Source: Rhodeus uyekii
Lineage: Eukaryota > Chordata > Actinopteri > Cypriniformes > Acheilognathidae
Assembly (NCBI GenBank): GCA_037043235.1
Contig: JAWRVZ010000054.1
Coordinates: 637,001-701,000 of the forward strand
Direction of reading: 5' to 3'
DNA length: 64,000 bases
The number at the start of each line of letters is the position of its first letter. Position 1 is the stretch's first letter. Of this stretch, positions 12,482 to 23,572 are shown piece after piece. The notes below the pieces were generated by a model, which had not been told where the DNA came from, did no database searches, and worked only from the letters and a program-made list of their open reading frames with translations. Made by a program: the position numbers and the translations under genes.

Positions 12482-12573
12482 TGCACAGCCATTGCATGCG
12501 CGGAGAATCACTGCTCGACGGAAATCACGGACTGGATTGTTGCGGCGGCTGGAATAACGTGGATTACAGGCAG
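12481..12573 (+). CDS. pemt: pemt exon 1, long-isoform N-terminus
   Basis: Thirty-one codons from the first in-frame ATG after an in-frame TAA at 12430 to a donor CAG|GTCAGA at 12573/12574. The peptide contains LDCCGGWNNVDYRQ (residues 18-31). This closely parallels the DCCGG-x-x-N-(I/V)-D-(F/Y)-R-Q segment of the mammalian long PEMT isoform, which carries an N-terminal extension before the core protein. The exon ends in phase 0 and joins exon 2 directly at its Met. A GTG at 12472 is also in frame, but an ATG start is far more likely. An upstream ATG at 12449 opens a 10-codon reading frame that ends on this start codon (separate entry). The identification rests on this short motif plus position and phase. 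EST or cDNA support is not available to me. Confidence 0.8.
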
Positions 12574-14797
12574 GTCAGATTTCACTGCAGCAACATTGAG
12601 TTCCTCCTCTCTCTGCACGCATCAGCAAGCCTCTGTTCTTGTTTATATCAACGTAACGGCTTGCATAGTTGATAATGAATCATATTAACAAACGTGGGTT
12701 TGACCTGCTGATTGCCAGTTCCCCAGTAATATGCAAGCATCTGCAGAACCACCAGTTTCAGACCAGCAGCGCTGGACCGGAAGTAGGGGCGGGGCTTAAA
12801 CACTCAATAGAGTTGTTCGGTTCTCCTATTTTTTTTTATTTTTACTATTTTTACTATTTTACTATTTATTTTATTTAACTATGGATACCTCTAAACTGAA
12901 CTGTTAAATTATTAAATTAATTAAATTATTGTGAAAATAATTACATTATTAGCAAGATATTGCAAGACTAACATATTTACACTAAAACTCAAAAAACTTT
13001 CATGGGGACTTTAAGATACTCCAATCCGTATACTTTAGCTCTAACACCTAAATCAGTTCTTCATATATATACATATATATGCACTAGTATTCTCACTCAG
13101 ATTTTAAGAACACAGAAAATCGGTGTAATCTGTTTAAGGCAATAAGGTTAATGTGTTACATTACATAACGAGAGCATGACCACATTCTGATTAGTTTGAA
13201 ATCTGTTGTGCATGTAAATATAGTCAATGGTCTTTTATGATGTTGGCCTATCTAATATGTGTTACTAAGACTATGAAGCTCCGGACGCTCTGGGCGGCAT
13301 CAGCCCCTCTTTCCAGAAACAAAGAGCAGTCTTAACACGGCAAGTGTTTTAAAGGCTGCTTTGTTCCATTTGAATGCCCTTTTCTACTCTGTGGCGTCAA
13401 TAAATCACAGTTTGTTGCATAATACTAGAATCTTCAGAGAGTAAAATTTTATGGTTGTGACAAAAAAAAAAGTCTTCTGCGTAAGCGTCTGTCAGATTAA
13501 AAGGATTTAATTGTATTTAAGTTTTTTCACACAATCCCTGCTAAGGATAAAGTAACAGTAAAAAACAATGACCTTATGGATGTTTTAATGAACTCAAAGT
13601 AAAGTTTCAGGCGTCTAGTGACCGTTATAGTTGATCAGTCAGTCATTTTATGATTGTAAGGTCAATAATGAGTGTTCAACTTTAAAAGTGCATTGCAAAA
13701 CTTTGCCGTCTTTGGTTGAAACAAACATTTACTTCATTTGACTCCAAGCTTCTTTCATATTGCTTCTGGTTTGTAATATTTTTGACTGTAGAGACAAACC
13801 AAGCTAATTGTAGGTTGAGTTTATGAAGAATATAAGCACTGATTGAGACTCTTTGGTGCTTTTTATGAACGGTGACACAATAGTCTTTCGGTCAGCAGTT
13901 AATATACAGCAGCCAAACAGAATATATGAGATCTGATCAAGAGGTCGACTGATAGTGGACTATAGCGATAACGATAACTAGGCACACAATAAATAATCAA
14001 CCGATAGTTTTATCAAATGGATACTGAATGAAACCAAGCATAAACATTCAATAATCAAAAACAGTATTGAACCATGAAAATGTACTGTAAAAAATATAAT
14101 TGATCAGTCATGTTATTTCATAGTGCATGAGCTAATGTTAAGGGATGCAAGAATAAAAATGAATTGGGTAATGTTGAAACAATGAATATTATTATTGTAA
14201 AGTGTTGCCATTTAATTTGAATCCATATAATCCATCAAATCCAAATAAATATAAATCCATAAGTTCATATTAAACATCTACACAAAGGCCATATTACTAA
14301 AATTAGACACATATGTATATTGTATGTATAGTTTTGCACTTTATTTGCTTTCATTTTAGAACAATTGTGTAATAAAACATACAAAATATGTATTGCAGTG
14401 AAGATAAACAAGAACTGAAATTGTATTCTGTTTCTTTCCGCTGATTCTTACATGATAATCTACACAAATGCACACAAGTTTTATAAGATGTGATGGCTAA
14501 AGTTAGGCAATAAAGGAAATATTAAATTAAAAGCACATGTTGTGTATGTTTTAAAATATAAATGTTTATGATAACAGCCTAAACTGTAAATTACTATGAA
14601 TTAAACAATGATTGTAGTTTACATAATACAAGGTTATACAAAAGGTTTATAAATATAGATCTCATATTTTGGTCTAATATTTGATTTATAGTCCAGATTT
14701 ACTAAACACAGTAAATTAGTGAATGTGTGTAATTACAACAAAACAAAAAAAACAGTACAAAGTTCAGCACGTGATCTACTGACAACATGCAAATAAC

Positions 14798-15905
14798 CAA
14801 CACAATCCACCAAGAGCAGCGCAAATTAGCATCTGGTTTATGACATGCTTTTTTTGGGCAGTAAATAATGCCGCAAATACTAGGAAATCGACTAGCGCAA
14901 ACCTTAGCAAATCACCGTACATGATTCATTTAAATACAGTAATACCTTGAGATACGAGCGTCCCGACATAAGAGCATTCCGAGATACAAGCAAGCCTTCC
15001 AGCAACTTTTTGCTTTGAGATATGAGTAAATATTTGAGATACGAGCAGCTTCCAGATGGCGATGCTCGGAGCACTCCTTCACTTCACGTGTTCCTCCACT
15101 AAAATAAAAGTGTTTGCGCAAGCAAAACAGCAGTGGAGAAAAGATTGAGCGCGCGTGCAAATCTCCTCATTTGGGGATTAAAATTAGTTTGAAGGCTCCC
15201 GTTGTTTTGCGTGTAGATCTGTTATTCGCTTGCGGATGTAATTTATGTGTGTGCAAACATCAGCGTTGCGCTCGTCTCTTTTTGGCATGGATTTGTTGCC
15301 ATAGTTGACTTCCGTATGCATCTCCCGCGAGTCTCCCGTATTGTGTTTGTGTTATTTACGAAATCTACGTTATCCCTCCTCCTCCTCCTCTGCGCATGCC
15401 TATATCATCTGTCTCGAAAGCAAGAACTCATAAGTAAAACCACATTTTATTTTATATCACAGGAATCCTTATATACTATAAAAGTGTCTGTTTGTGTGTG
15501 TGTCTCTATAGCAAATAAAAACATGTTTTTCCATTGTTATTAGCACTAATAAGGGAGTTTTTTAGAGGACTGGAACAGATAAAATAATTTTTCTGTTATG
15601 TTATTTCTTATGTGAAAATGATTTGAGATACAAGCTCGTCCTGGAACGGATTATGCTCGTATCTCAAGGCATTACTTTACTCTCCCTTCCATGAATACTG
15701 CAGCTGAAAGGGAAACTGATACATACTTATGCAATAAAGTCAGCCACAAAAATTACTCTATCCACGGCTTTTCGTGCGTGTCTTTAGTGAATCCTGACGG
15801 TTGTTTTTTAACGCCAAAAGAGGGTTTGCGCAGGCGTATAGTTAGTGAATCTAGCGACAGGCAAATGAAAGAACAGAAGCAGGATCATTTCCATAATAAC
15901 CAACA
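14798..15905. repeat. Old interspersed repeat split by a MITE
   Basis: Arms 14798-14936 and 15678-15905 together match 53998-54300 (shared: ATTAGCATCTGGTTTATGAC, GACTAGCGCAAACCTTAG, then CTGAAAGGGAAACT and GAGGGTTTG). The two arms are separated by the element at 14937-15677. The 53998 copy has no insertion and shows the undisturbed target. Confidence 0.8.
14937..15677 (+). mobile_element. Pogo/Tigger-like MITE, family 1, copy A
   Basis: It starts CAGTAATACCTTGAGATACG and ends CGTATCTCAAGGCATTACTT, flanked by TA on both sides. The terminal motif TTGAGATACGAG recurs inside the left end (near 14989, 15016 and 15032) and at the right end (near 15624). A short CTC triplet run sits inside. No transposase is encoded. 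TA target and CAG ends suit the pogo/Tigger branch of Tc1/mariner. Confidence 0.8.
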
Positions 15906-15907
15906 GA

Positions 15908-16080
15908 ATCTAAATTAGCATCTGGTTTTTGACATGCTGTTTTTAGGGCGGTAAATAATGCCGCAAATACCAGCAAATCGACTAGCGCAAACCTTAGTAA
16001 ATCTTTAAATACTTAAAATAAATACTGTGTCTTGAAAGGGAAACTCCTACAAATGCATATGCAATAAAAACTTCTCGATT
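15908..16080. repeat. Partial second copy of the 14798 repeat
   Basis: It repeats ATTAGCATCTGGTTTTTGAC, GGTAAATAATGCCGCAAATA and the ACTAGCGCAAACCTTAGTAA segment, then the CTTGAAAGGGAAACTC part. It ends about 80 bases before pemt exon 2. Confidence 0.75.
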
Positions 16081-16160
16081 TGCATGAATCATTTGATTGG
16101 CCGGTGCATTTTACCTGAAGTGTCATAAGTGCACACTTACACACGTCTTTCTCTCCCCAG

Positions 16161-16268
16161 ATGGACGTGTCCGTGTTGACGGAGCTGTCGAGGTTGATCG
16201 ACCTGACAGAGCCCAGGTTCTGCGTGGCTGTCATTGCTATCGTCTTCAATCCTTTCTTCTGGAATGTG
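16161..16268 (+). CDS. pemt: pemt exon 2, first hydrophobic segment
   Basis: Acceptor CTCTCCCCAG at 16151-16160 is followed at once by ATG. The exon has 36 codons and ends GTG|GTGAGT. The product begins MDVSVLTELSRLIDLTEPRF and ends FNPFFWNV, matching the N-terminal PEMT core (mammalian form: VDPLDPSFVAAV then FNPLYWNVV). Residues about 19-36 form the first hydrophobic membrane-associated helix. Because the exon opens with ATG, it can serve as internal continuation after exon 1 or as the start codon of a short isoform made from another first exon, as in mammals. An old repeat ends only about 80 bases upstream. Confidence 0.95.
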
Positions 16269-17215
16269 GTGAGTCACAATCGCAGCGTCTCTCCAACTTT
16301 AAAGGAGTATCAGCATCAGGTTATGTTTATGAAGTATTGCATGACTCTGTTTCTCAAGCAATGCTGTTACGTGAGCAGATCTTTCTTGCATAACATTCGT
16401 AAATATTAGTCCGACTTTGGTTGTCCTCTCACAGTCCCAATTTTAAAAACATTTACAAACCATTGAGAACGGTGAATGCTATACTGATTGCTGGTGTTTG
16501 AAATAAAAAAGCACAGAAGAAATGATGTCACCTATTATGGCAATGTAAAAGAGTGTCGTTGCACCACAGATGCAATTCCAAAGTACAAAAGAAGTTATGA
16601 CAGAGAGTTTATTTTTGGTCATGGCAGATTTTCATGTGTGCATGCTGTGACTAGGCCTCTTTAAGTCAGATAGCATGTGTTTTCTTATTATAAATGTTCC
16701 GACAAGTGTTTATTATGTTTTCAAGGAGGATGTTATTGAAGGATTTGCAGTACAATCACTTCTGACGGGGGGCTGGTATGCATGACACTGCCTAATTAAA
16801 CTTACTCAACACCAATTTCGTCATTCGGACAACCCACCGACTACTTGATTTTTTAAATTTATAGTTTTGCACGTGCCTAAATAGAAAAACCCCACGAAAT
16901 CATTTTATATGCAGATTTATTTCCTGTGTTGATGCATTTTTCTTCTGAAACATGGGTTACATCACAGCAAAGAGCCATGATTGGCTGCTTGTGGTATCGG
17001 AGGTGGGAGGGGCTTCCTCGTTTTAGAGAGTATTTGATTGGACGCAAATCTGTGCAGTGCAGGATGAGTCATCAATTTTGGTACATATTTAGAAGAGAAA
17101 AACAAAATTTTTAAGTGTGCATTTGCTGAAAGTCCCACTATGAAAAGCTTCCATTTGTAACCATTGGAGCTAACAATGAAAATGAACATCATCTAATTTC
17201 AACATTTACTAACAC

Positions 17216-18136
17216 ATTTTACTGTATTTATGATCTAATAAATTCAGCTTAAATCACAGGAATAAATGACACTTTACTATATATTCACATAGAAAACAGC
17301 TGTTTTACACTGATATAATATTACACTGTTTTACTGTATTTATCATCTAATAAATTCAGCTTTAATCACAGGAATAAATTACACTTTACTATATATTCAC
17401 ATAGAAAACAGCTGTTTTACACTGATATAATATTACACTGTTTTACTGTATTTATCATCTAATAAATTCAGCTTTAATCACAGGAATAAATGACACTTTA
17501 CTATATATTCACATAGAAAACAGCTGTTTTACACTGATATAATATTACACTGTTTTACTGTATTTATCATCTAATAAATTCAGCTTTAATCACAGGAATA
17601 AATGACACTTTACTATATATTCACATAGAAAATAGCTGTTTTACACTGATATAATATTACACTGCTTTACTGTATTTATCATCTAATAAATTCAGCTTTA
17701 ATTACAGGAATAAATGACACTTTACTGTATATTCACATGGAAAACAGCTGTTTTACACTGATATAATAATACACTGTTTTACTGTATTTATCATCTAATA
17801 AATTCAGCTTTAATCACAGGAATAAATGACACTTTACTATATATTCACATAGAAAATAGCTGTTTTACACTGATATAATATTACACTGCTTTACTGTATT
17901 TATCATCTAATAAATTCAGCTTTAATTACAGGAATAAATGACACTTTACTGTATATTCACATGGAAAACAGCTGTTTTACACTGATATAATAATACACTG
18001 TTTTACTGTATTTATCATCTAATAAATTCAGCTTTAATCACAGGAATAAATGACACTTTACTGTATATTAACAAAGAAAACTGCTGTTTTACACTGATAT
18101 AATATTACACTGTTTTACTGTATTTATCATCTAATA
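17216..18136 (+). repeat. 112-bp satellite array, about eight copies
   Basis: The monomer is about 111-112 bases: TTTACTGTATTTATCATCTA, then ATAAATTCAGCTTTAATCAC, then AGGAATAAATGACACTTTAC, then the CATAGAAAACAGCTGTTTTA palindromic part. Copies 4-7 alternate in two variants (AATAGCTG/CACAGG against AACAGCTG/TACAGG), giving a dimeric A-B-A-B order. The palindrome AAAACAGCTGTTTT is in most monomers. Confidence 0.95.
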
Positions 18137-18164
18137 TTTTATTTAACATTTTTAAAGTAAAAAG

Positions 18165-18445
18165 TTCCAGTAGCTTTTAACATTACTTAATGAACTAACA
18201 AGAATTGTATTTTATTAACTAATAATACTAAAGTGTATTAAAAATTATATCGCTCATTGATTGTTCGTTAATTAATGCATTAATTGGACCTGATTGCAAA
18301 GTGTTACTATATTATTTAATGAACCTGAGCTGACATGAACTAACAATGAGCTGTATTTTAATAACTGACGTAAACAAAGATTAATAAATTAATTGCACAG
18401 TTAATGTTATTTAATGCATGAACTTTAATGGAAAGCGTTACTTGT
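18165..18445. repeat. AT-rich interspersed repeat, relative of 31640-31910
   Basis: It contains TGACATGAACTAACAATGAG and the TTAATAAATTAATTGCACAG region also seen at 7080-7200. Probably a decayed MITE. Confidence 0.45.
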
Positions 18446-19558
18446 AAATTGAATAACTTTAAAAGGTTTTTATACACTGCTTTATTAATGTTCATCCAGA
18501 GCGGCGTATTTAAAAAAAATCTCATAGCTATACTTACATCTACAAAAATGATTTTACACCTTCATAATTTCATACTTTAGTCACCTAATGTTTGCTAAAT
18601 TTGGATATATTCGCACCTCGTCACATGAACACATCGAATCTCGGAGATTTCCCTTCCTCTCCTTCAATGCATCTGTGAAATGACTTTATTATCTGTGAAT
18701 ATGAGTCATATGTCATGCTGAGCTGGGCTGTCATTGTGGATAATACAGATCTGTATGCCATTGTCTGCCAGGTGCATTGTGGGACTCGGCTAATCTTTAA
18801 GCTGTGTATTATCAGAATCACTCTCTCTGGGTGGCTTCTTTATCCCTTTCCCAGGTGGAAAAGATGGCTTCCTGTTGTTTTGCTGTCAGCTTATGTGGAG
18901 GTTGTGCTGCTATGGTACTTCCAAAGTCTGATCCGGGATCTGGATGGATGGATGGATGGATGGACGACAAGTGGTCAGTTTCGGGATGGTTAGCATGAAC
19001 TAGTTATTGGTAGATGTTGGCAATTGCAGCCTCTGGAACTAAAAATGGGAAGGTTTTAGAGGAATATTCCGGGTTCAATAAAAGTCAAACTTTCTACTTC
19101 AAAGAGGTCATTAAGAATTCAAACATTTAAATACTCATAAGTACTGGCAAATCAATGCATTTATACTTTGAAAAATGCACACGAATGTCTATAAAAGCAA
19201 TCCATTAAATTATAAACTGACAAGGTGTTTTATTCATATCAGATAAACATTGTATTGGTATAAACTTCACTCTGTTCTTCTCCCACTTCACCGGCCACTT
19301 ACTATCACGTATTTCAGAAGAAGTGACTGAACTGACGCGTTGTAAATCAGATCAGATTCTCTGAACTGCGGCACAAACTAACACGCCGCCCATCGCGCTA
19401 CACAGATCGACGAACATGATCATTATAAAAATTAAGCGACAAAACACATTCACTTCCACATATCTGAGAATCTGAATATCAGGTAGTTGATAACAGAGCC
19501 AACAAGTTGGTGACTATTTTGAAGAAAAAAGAAAAACCTAAATGTGATGCATCTACTA

Positions 19559-20077
19559 TACAGGGCTTTTTGTGACTATGGTATATCCAGGACGAACTCA
19601 TAACTTGAATTGCTCGTATCTCAAATCATTTTACCCATAAGAAATAACTCCCTTATTAGTGCTAATAACAATAGAAAAAACATGTTTTTAATTGCTATAG
19701 ACACACACACACACACACAAAATGATAGTAAATAAGGATTCCTGTGATATAAAATAAAATGTGGTTTTAATTATGAGTTCTTGCCTTCGAGAAAAAACAA
19801 TACAGTAGCAGCTAATGATGGCATGTGCGGAGGAGGAGGAGGAGGAGGAGGAGGAGGAGGAGGAGGAAGGGATTACGTAGATAACGCAAACATAATAAGC
19901 AAGTGTAGTGTTTCTTCATGTGTTGTGTATTGGATAGACTCAGAAGCTCATATTTATTATTATTGAACACTCATAACTCGTGCTGCTCCCAGCTTAATAC
20001 TCATGAATCACTCGTTGCCCCCGGTAACCCCCGCTGTAAAAGCTGCCTCTAGTGGAGATCACTAGTGCTGAACACCT
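19559..20077 (-). mobile_element. Pogo-like MITE family 1, copy B (truncated)
   Basis: Reverse-orientation copy: the terminal TACAG is followed by degenerate bases, then CCAGGACGAACTCATAA, GCTCGTATCTCAAATCATTT, a (GGA)n run of about 18 units at 19811-19866, and the CTCATAACTCGTGCTGCTCC block. It stops at the left end of the Harbinger element. The rest of the MITE is not recognisable on the far side. Confidence 0.7.
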
Positions 20078-20301
20078 GGGGCCTCATGTACTAAGACTTG
20101 CGTTGAATTCATACTGAAACATCACTTACGGACAAAGCTGTGAATGTGCGAACGCACAAAAAAATCCAGATGTATCAATCTCTGCGTTCGAAGGATCCCG
20201 CGCATATTCTCTTCGTACATCCCGATTCACGTGAAATTGAGCGCACATGCACGAGCACAACACTCCACCCAGTTTCCTCCCTTAATTAAACTGATTTAAA
20301 T

Positions 20302-20545
20302 ATGGTAATGAGTCCATTTGGGAAAAGGAAGCGGCACGAAAACGAAAGTGAAAGTACAGAAAGTGAATTGGAGGTGCTACTATCGGAGGTAGAAATTAGA
20401 AAAAAAAAATATTTGGAACTTTGTCCTCCGGAATTAATAACAAAAGGAAGAAAAAAAAATGAAAATATGGGGGAGTTTAGCTGATGCCGTCAATGCGGTT
20501 GGATCTGAAAGTTGCACTGTAAATGATCCTAAAAATAAAATGGTC
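20302..20545 (+). pseudogene. Harbinger Myb/SANT-like protein, decayed
   Basis: From ATG 20302 the frame reads 60 codons, including the basic stretch GKRKRHENE and the helix SELEVLLSEVEIRKKKYLEL. After a frame break near 20480 it continues as DAVNAVGSESCTVND-KNKM to about 20545. The ELxVLxxEVExRKK and VNAVGSxxxTV blocks are the signature of the Myb-like accessory protein that Harbinger elements use with the transposase. The frameshift and the missing Trp of the SANT repeat show that it is dead. It faces the nuclease gene convergently. Confidence 0.7.
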
Positions 20546-20689
20546 TTATAATTATCTTTAGTGGATAACCGCGGTCTTCTGAAGGGTTGTTCTTTAATTA
20601 AATACAATTATTATATATAATTGTTATAGAATTAATTTAATTAAATGTAAATAAATAAAAATAAAAAGTACTATTAGACAGAACCATAA

Positions 20690-21320
20690 CTTTAAATGCA
20701 TCACTCACCAAGAAGCCATCGCGCACTCTGCCAGCTACCAGCTGTCACCCAACCAAGCTTTTTGGAAGGATGTATGAATCATGGGTTGACCCAGGCCACC
20801 TTGCCACAATATTTTTTAGGCGTATTTGCGCATCACATATAATCTGCACATTTATTGAATGGAAATGTTTCCGATTCTCGTATGCAAATTAATCTTCAGA
20901 TGGTGCCTTATGTGTGTGCAGTCGATCGCTCCGATTACATTAGGGAAACCGACTATCGCTGTAAATTGCATTTTAATGTTTGGCTGGTCAACTGCATCAT
21001 ATGGGGACAGCTGGCTTTGCGCGGCTCAAAGACGACTCGCTGATTCCTGAGCGGTCGGTCAGTTCCCTTTGGAAAGAATCAGTTGCCAGGAAACCAAGCG
21101 TTGTCAGCACCTGTAACGGAACGGGAATTGCGTGTTTCCTCGCTGTCTCTCTCTCTAGATTCGGACCCAACTAGATTCGGAGGATAGCCCTTGGAAATCT
21201 GACATGGCTGATAAGGCAGTCATCATGGGCCAGGAAATCATTGTGGTCCCTAAAAACTCGTTCTCTTCAGATTCTGCCATTAGCAGTGTCCTCTAATATT
21301 GCCAAAGTTGCCATTGCCAT
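20690..21320 (-). pseudogene. Harbinger DDE nuclease (transposase), decayed
   Basis: On the minus strand from about 21320: MATLAILEDTANGRI, a stop, RERVFRDHNDFLAHDD, then IPVPLQVLTTLGFLATDSFQ, RELTDRSGISESSLSRA, stops, then the catalytic-region motif FPNVIGAIDCTHI (first Asp of the DDE triad in IDCTH). Toward 20730 come recognisable pieces of the ICDA...VARWPGSTHDS block and RVRDGFLV. At least four stops and several frame breaks are present and the C-terminus is missing. The ID(C)TH motif is diagnostic of PIF/Harbinger nucleases. Confidence 0.8.
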
Positions 21321-21378
21321 AGACTAATTGTTCATTTTACCCTTCAATTTGCACGTGTTTTTATATGTTCTTACTTAA

Positions 21379-21501
21379 TTGCATAATTTATAGAATATTC
21401 CCATAAGGCTTGTGTGACAATATATATCTTATATATATAATATGGTCTTATATATATATTGTCACACAAGCCTTATGGGAATATTCTATAAATTATGCAA
21501 T
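21379..21501. repeat. Long hairpin (about 50-bp arms)
   Basis: Left arm TTGCATAATTTATAGAATAT... and right arm ...ATATTCTATAAATTATGCAA are almost perfectly complementary over about 50 bases, separated by a short AT loop. It sits inside the Harbinger element. Confidence 0.9.
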
Positions 21502-21510
21502 ACTACTACT

Positions 21511-21602
21511 ACAGGCAATGAAGTGAAGCTGCAAACATTATACAACGAATTTTTCTATAAGTCTGTGTGAAGCATTGCTATTTATTTGCAATGTATAAAA
21601 TC

Positions 21603-21648
<46 letters not shown>

Positions 21649-21715
21649 GATTTTATACATTGCAAATTCATTTATCATTTATAATGATAAAAATAATTTA
21701 AAATATTTTAAAATA

Positions 21716-21765
<50 letters not shown>

Positions 21766-21785
21766 GATTTTATACATTGCAAATC

Positions 21786-21879
<94 letters not shown>

Positions 21880-21971
21880 GATTTTATACATTGCAAATAA
21901 ATAGCAATGCTTCACACAGACTTACAGAAAAATTCGTTGTGTCATGTTTGCAGCTTCACTTCATTGCCTGT
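21511..21971. repeat. Large inverted repeat with (TA)n core
   Basis: Arms of about 100 bases (21511-21611 and 21871-21971) are near-perfect reverse complements, starting ACAGGCAATGAAGTGAAGCT on the left. Between them lie long (TA)n tracts, (TATC)n, and two more copies of AAATGATTTTATACATTGCA. The whole block could fold into a cruciform. Confidence 0.9.
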
Positions 21972-22287
21972 AGGAGTCGCCAATGGACAAAACAATGAGA
22001 AATTTACTTACGCCTGACATGAACTTGCCGTGGAGAAACGCACATTGTCACGTTAGTTTCACTTTTAGTACATCCGACCGTGAGCGTGAAAGCTGGCGAA
22101 CGCAACGTTTTTGTGCGTAAGTAGTGTTGATACATGAGGCCCCTGGCGATTTCACTTTTAAACAATGAATCACTTTCATCATAAATGCCTCAATTTAACT
22201 TTGTTCTCTTTTTCAAAATGATTTTGTGCAGTGCTTAACATGTTATTTAAGAGCTGATCTTGGATCTGCTGTTTAGGTTTAGATTAA

Positions 22288-22412
22288 TTCATGGATTAAT
22301 TTATCACAGCAAGTCTTTCAGGTCCTGAAGCAGCAAAATAGCCCCAGACTATCACACTACCACCACCATATTTTACCATTGGTATGATGTTTGTTCTCTG
22401 AAATGTGATGTT
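22288..22412 (-). mobile_element. Tc1-like transposon fragment
   Basis: TTTATCACAGCAAGTCTTTC, CAGACTATCACACTACCACC and ACCATATTTTACCATTGGTA match 38970-39065. On the minus strand this is the KYGGGSV region of a Tc1 transposase. Only about 125 bases are left. Confidence 0.75.
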
Positions 22413-23572
22413 ATTGGAACCTACAGGAACGGCCCAACACACGTATATGAGTAAAAAGGGTTTTACTGTGTCATAATTGTTTTTTGTTTTTTTTTACAGA
22501 TTGTTTCATATATACTGATTATGTGTACATGTGACCAAAATCACCAATGATTTCTGATAATGATTAATGTACAGTCAGGCTTTCTTTGTCTCAAAATAGT
22601 TTGTGTCAGTAAATCAAACCAAATACTTCAGCAAAATGTATATTTGAATGATTATTTAAACAGCTTCGCAGCTCAAATTACACATTTTAACAGAATAATT
22701 CACTTAAATCCGTAAATGCATCACTGTGACTCTGCTCTCTGTTTTTCAACATGATTTTGTGCATTGTTTAACTTGTGATCTAAGAGCTGATCTTGGATCT
22801 GCTTGTTTAGGTTTAGATGGATGCATGTCAGCAAATGACGTTCTTTGTTTGGCGGTAACCAGATGCATCCGGCGCGCGAAACACTCACGAAACACTCACT
22901 CAGACGCACTTAACCACGGCGCGGCGAGTGGGCTTTCAGTGCATCTCTTTCCCAAAACACATTCATTCTTCTTAGCTGTTTTTCTTCTTTTAGCACTTTT
23001 CCTGCTTTCATGCTGCATTATAGGTGCACAGCATTTAGAGTGCGTTTAGTGTTTTTAAATAAGTTTTGGGCACTTTTTTTTTTGTTACGGCCTTCAGCTC
23101 TCTTAAGCAAACATTAGGGCTCCTTTTAAAGAAGATTATTTCAGTGGTAATGTGTGCGAGAGGTTTGCAGTGGCAGGTCACGCAGGGGCTACTTTAAACT
23201 GGCTGAGAGAACAATAAAAAAAAAGGATTTTGTTTTTTAAACCAATGCCTGTGAGTGCGGTTTAAATAATTGACCAAGCGTTGCACCGTACATTTATGTG
23301 TATTAATTTAATGTCTGGCAAAACTTGGTTTTCGGTATGTTTTGGTTCTGCTTATCACCATTGTCAGGTGAAATTATTATCTGTCTTACTGATATAAATT
23401 AAGTTTATAAAATGACAAGCCAATCATAGGTTTTTATTTCATTCTAAAAGGTATAATTTCCAACTATTGTTCCGAAATGTATTTATTATGAGAATGTTAA
23501 TGTAATAAAATCTGGTTTATAGGTTTTAAAAGTATATTTGAAAGTACATTTAAAAATGTACTCTTTTACTGA

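Larger units (their letters stand above)
12574..16160 (+). other. pemt: pemt intron 1
   Basis: Donor GTCAGA, acceptor CTCTCCCCAG. Between 12600 and 14790 it is AT-rich with a T-tract (12829-12850) and nothing I can name. From 14798 it carries the repeats listed separately. No further exon was recognised. Confidence 0.8.
20079..22142. mobile_element. Harbinger transposon relic with TIRs and CTG target duplication
   Basis: Ends are inverted copies of GGGCCTCATGTA (20079-20090 and 22131-22142), flanked by CTG on each side (20076-20078 and 22143-22145). PIF/Harbinger elements make 3-bp duplications of the CWG or TWA type, so this fits. Inside are fossil versions of both Harbinger genes: a Myb-like protein (+ strand, left) and a nuclease (- strand, centre). 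The right part is filled with long AT-rich palindromes. At about 2.06 kb it is shorter than typical autonomous copies. Confidence 0.85.

Noticed and set aside
12472..12672. Single-exon 66-codon gene read through 12574
   Set aside because: A good splice donor lies at 12573/12574 and the peptide after it loses similarity. The first part is pemt exon 1.
17216..18136. CRISPR-like array of repeats
   Set aside because: Units are directly adjacent with no unique spacers, in a vertebrate intron. It is a satellite.
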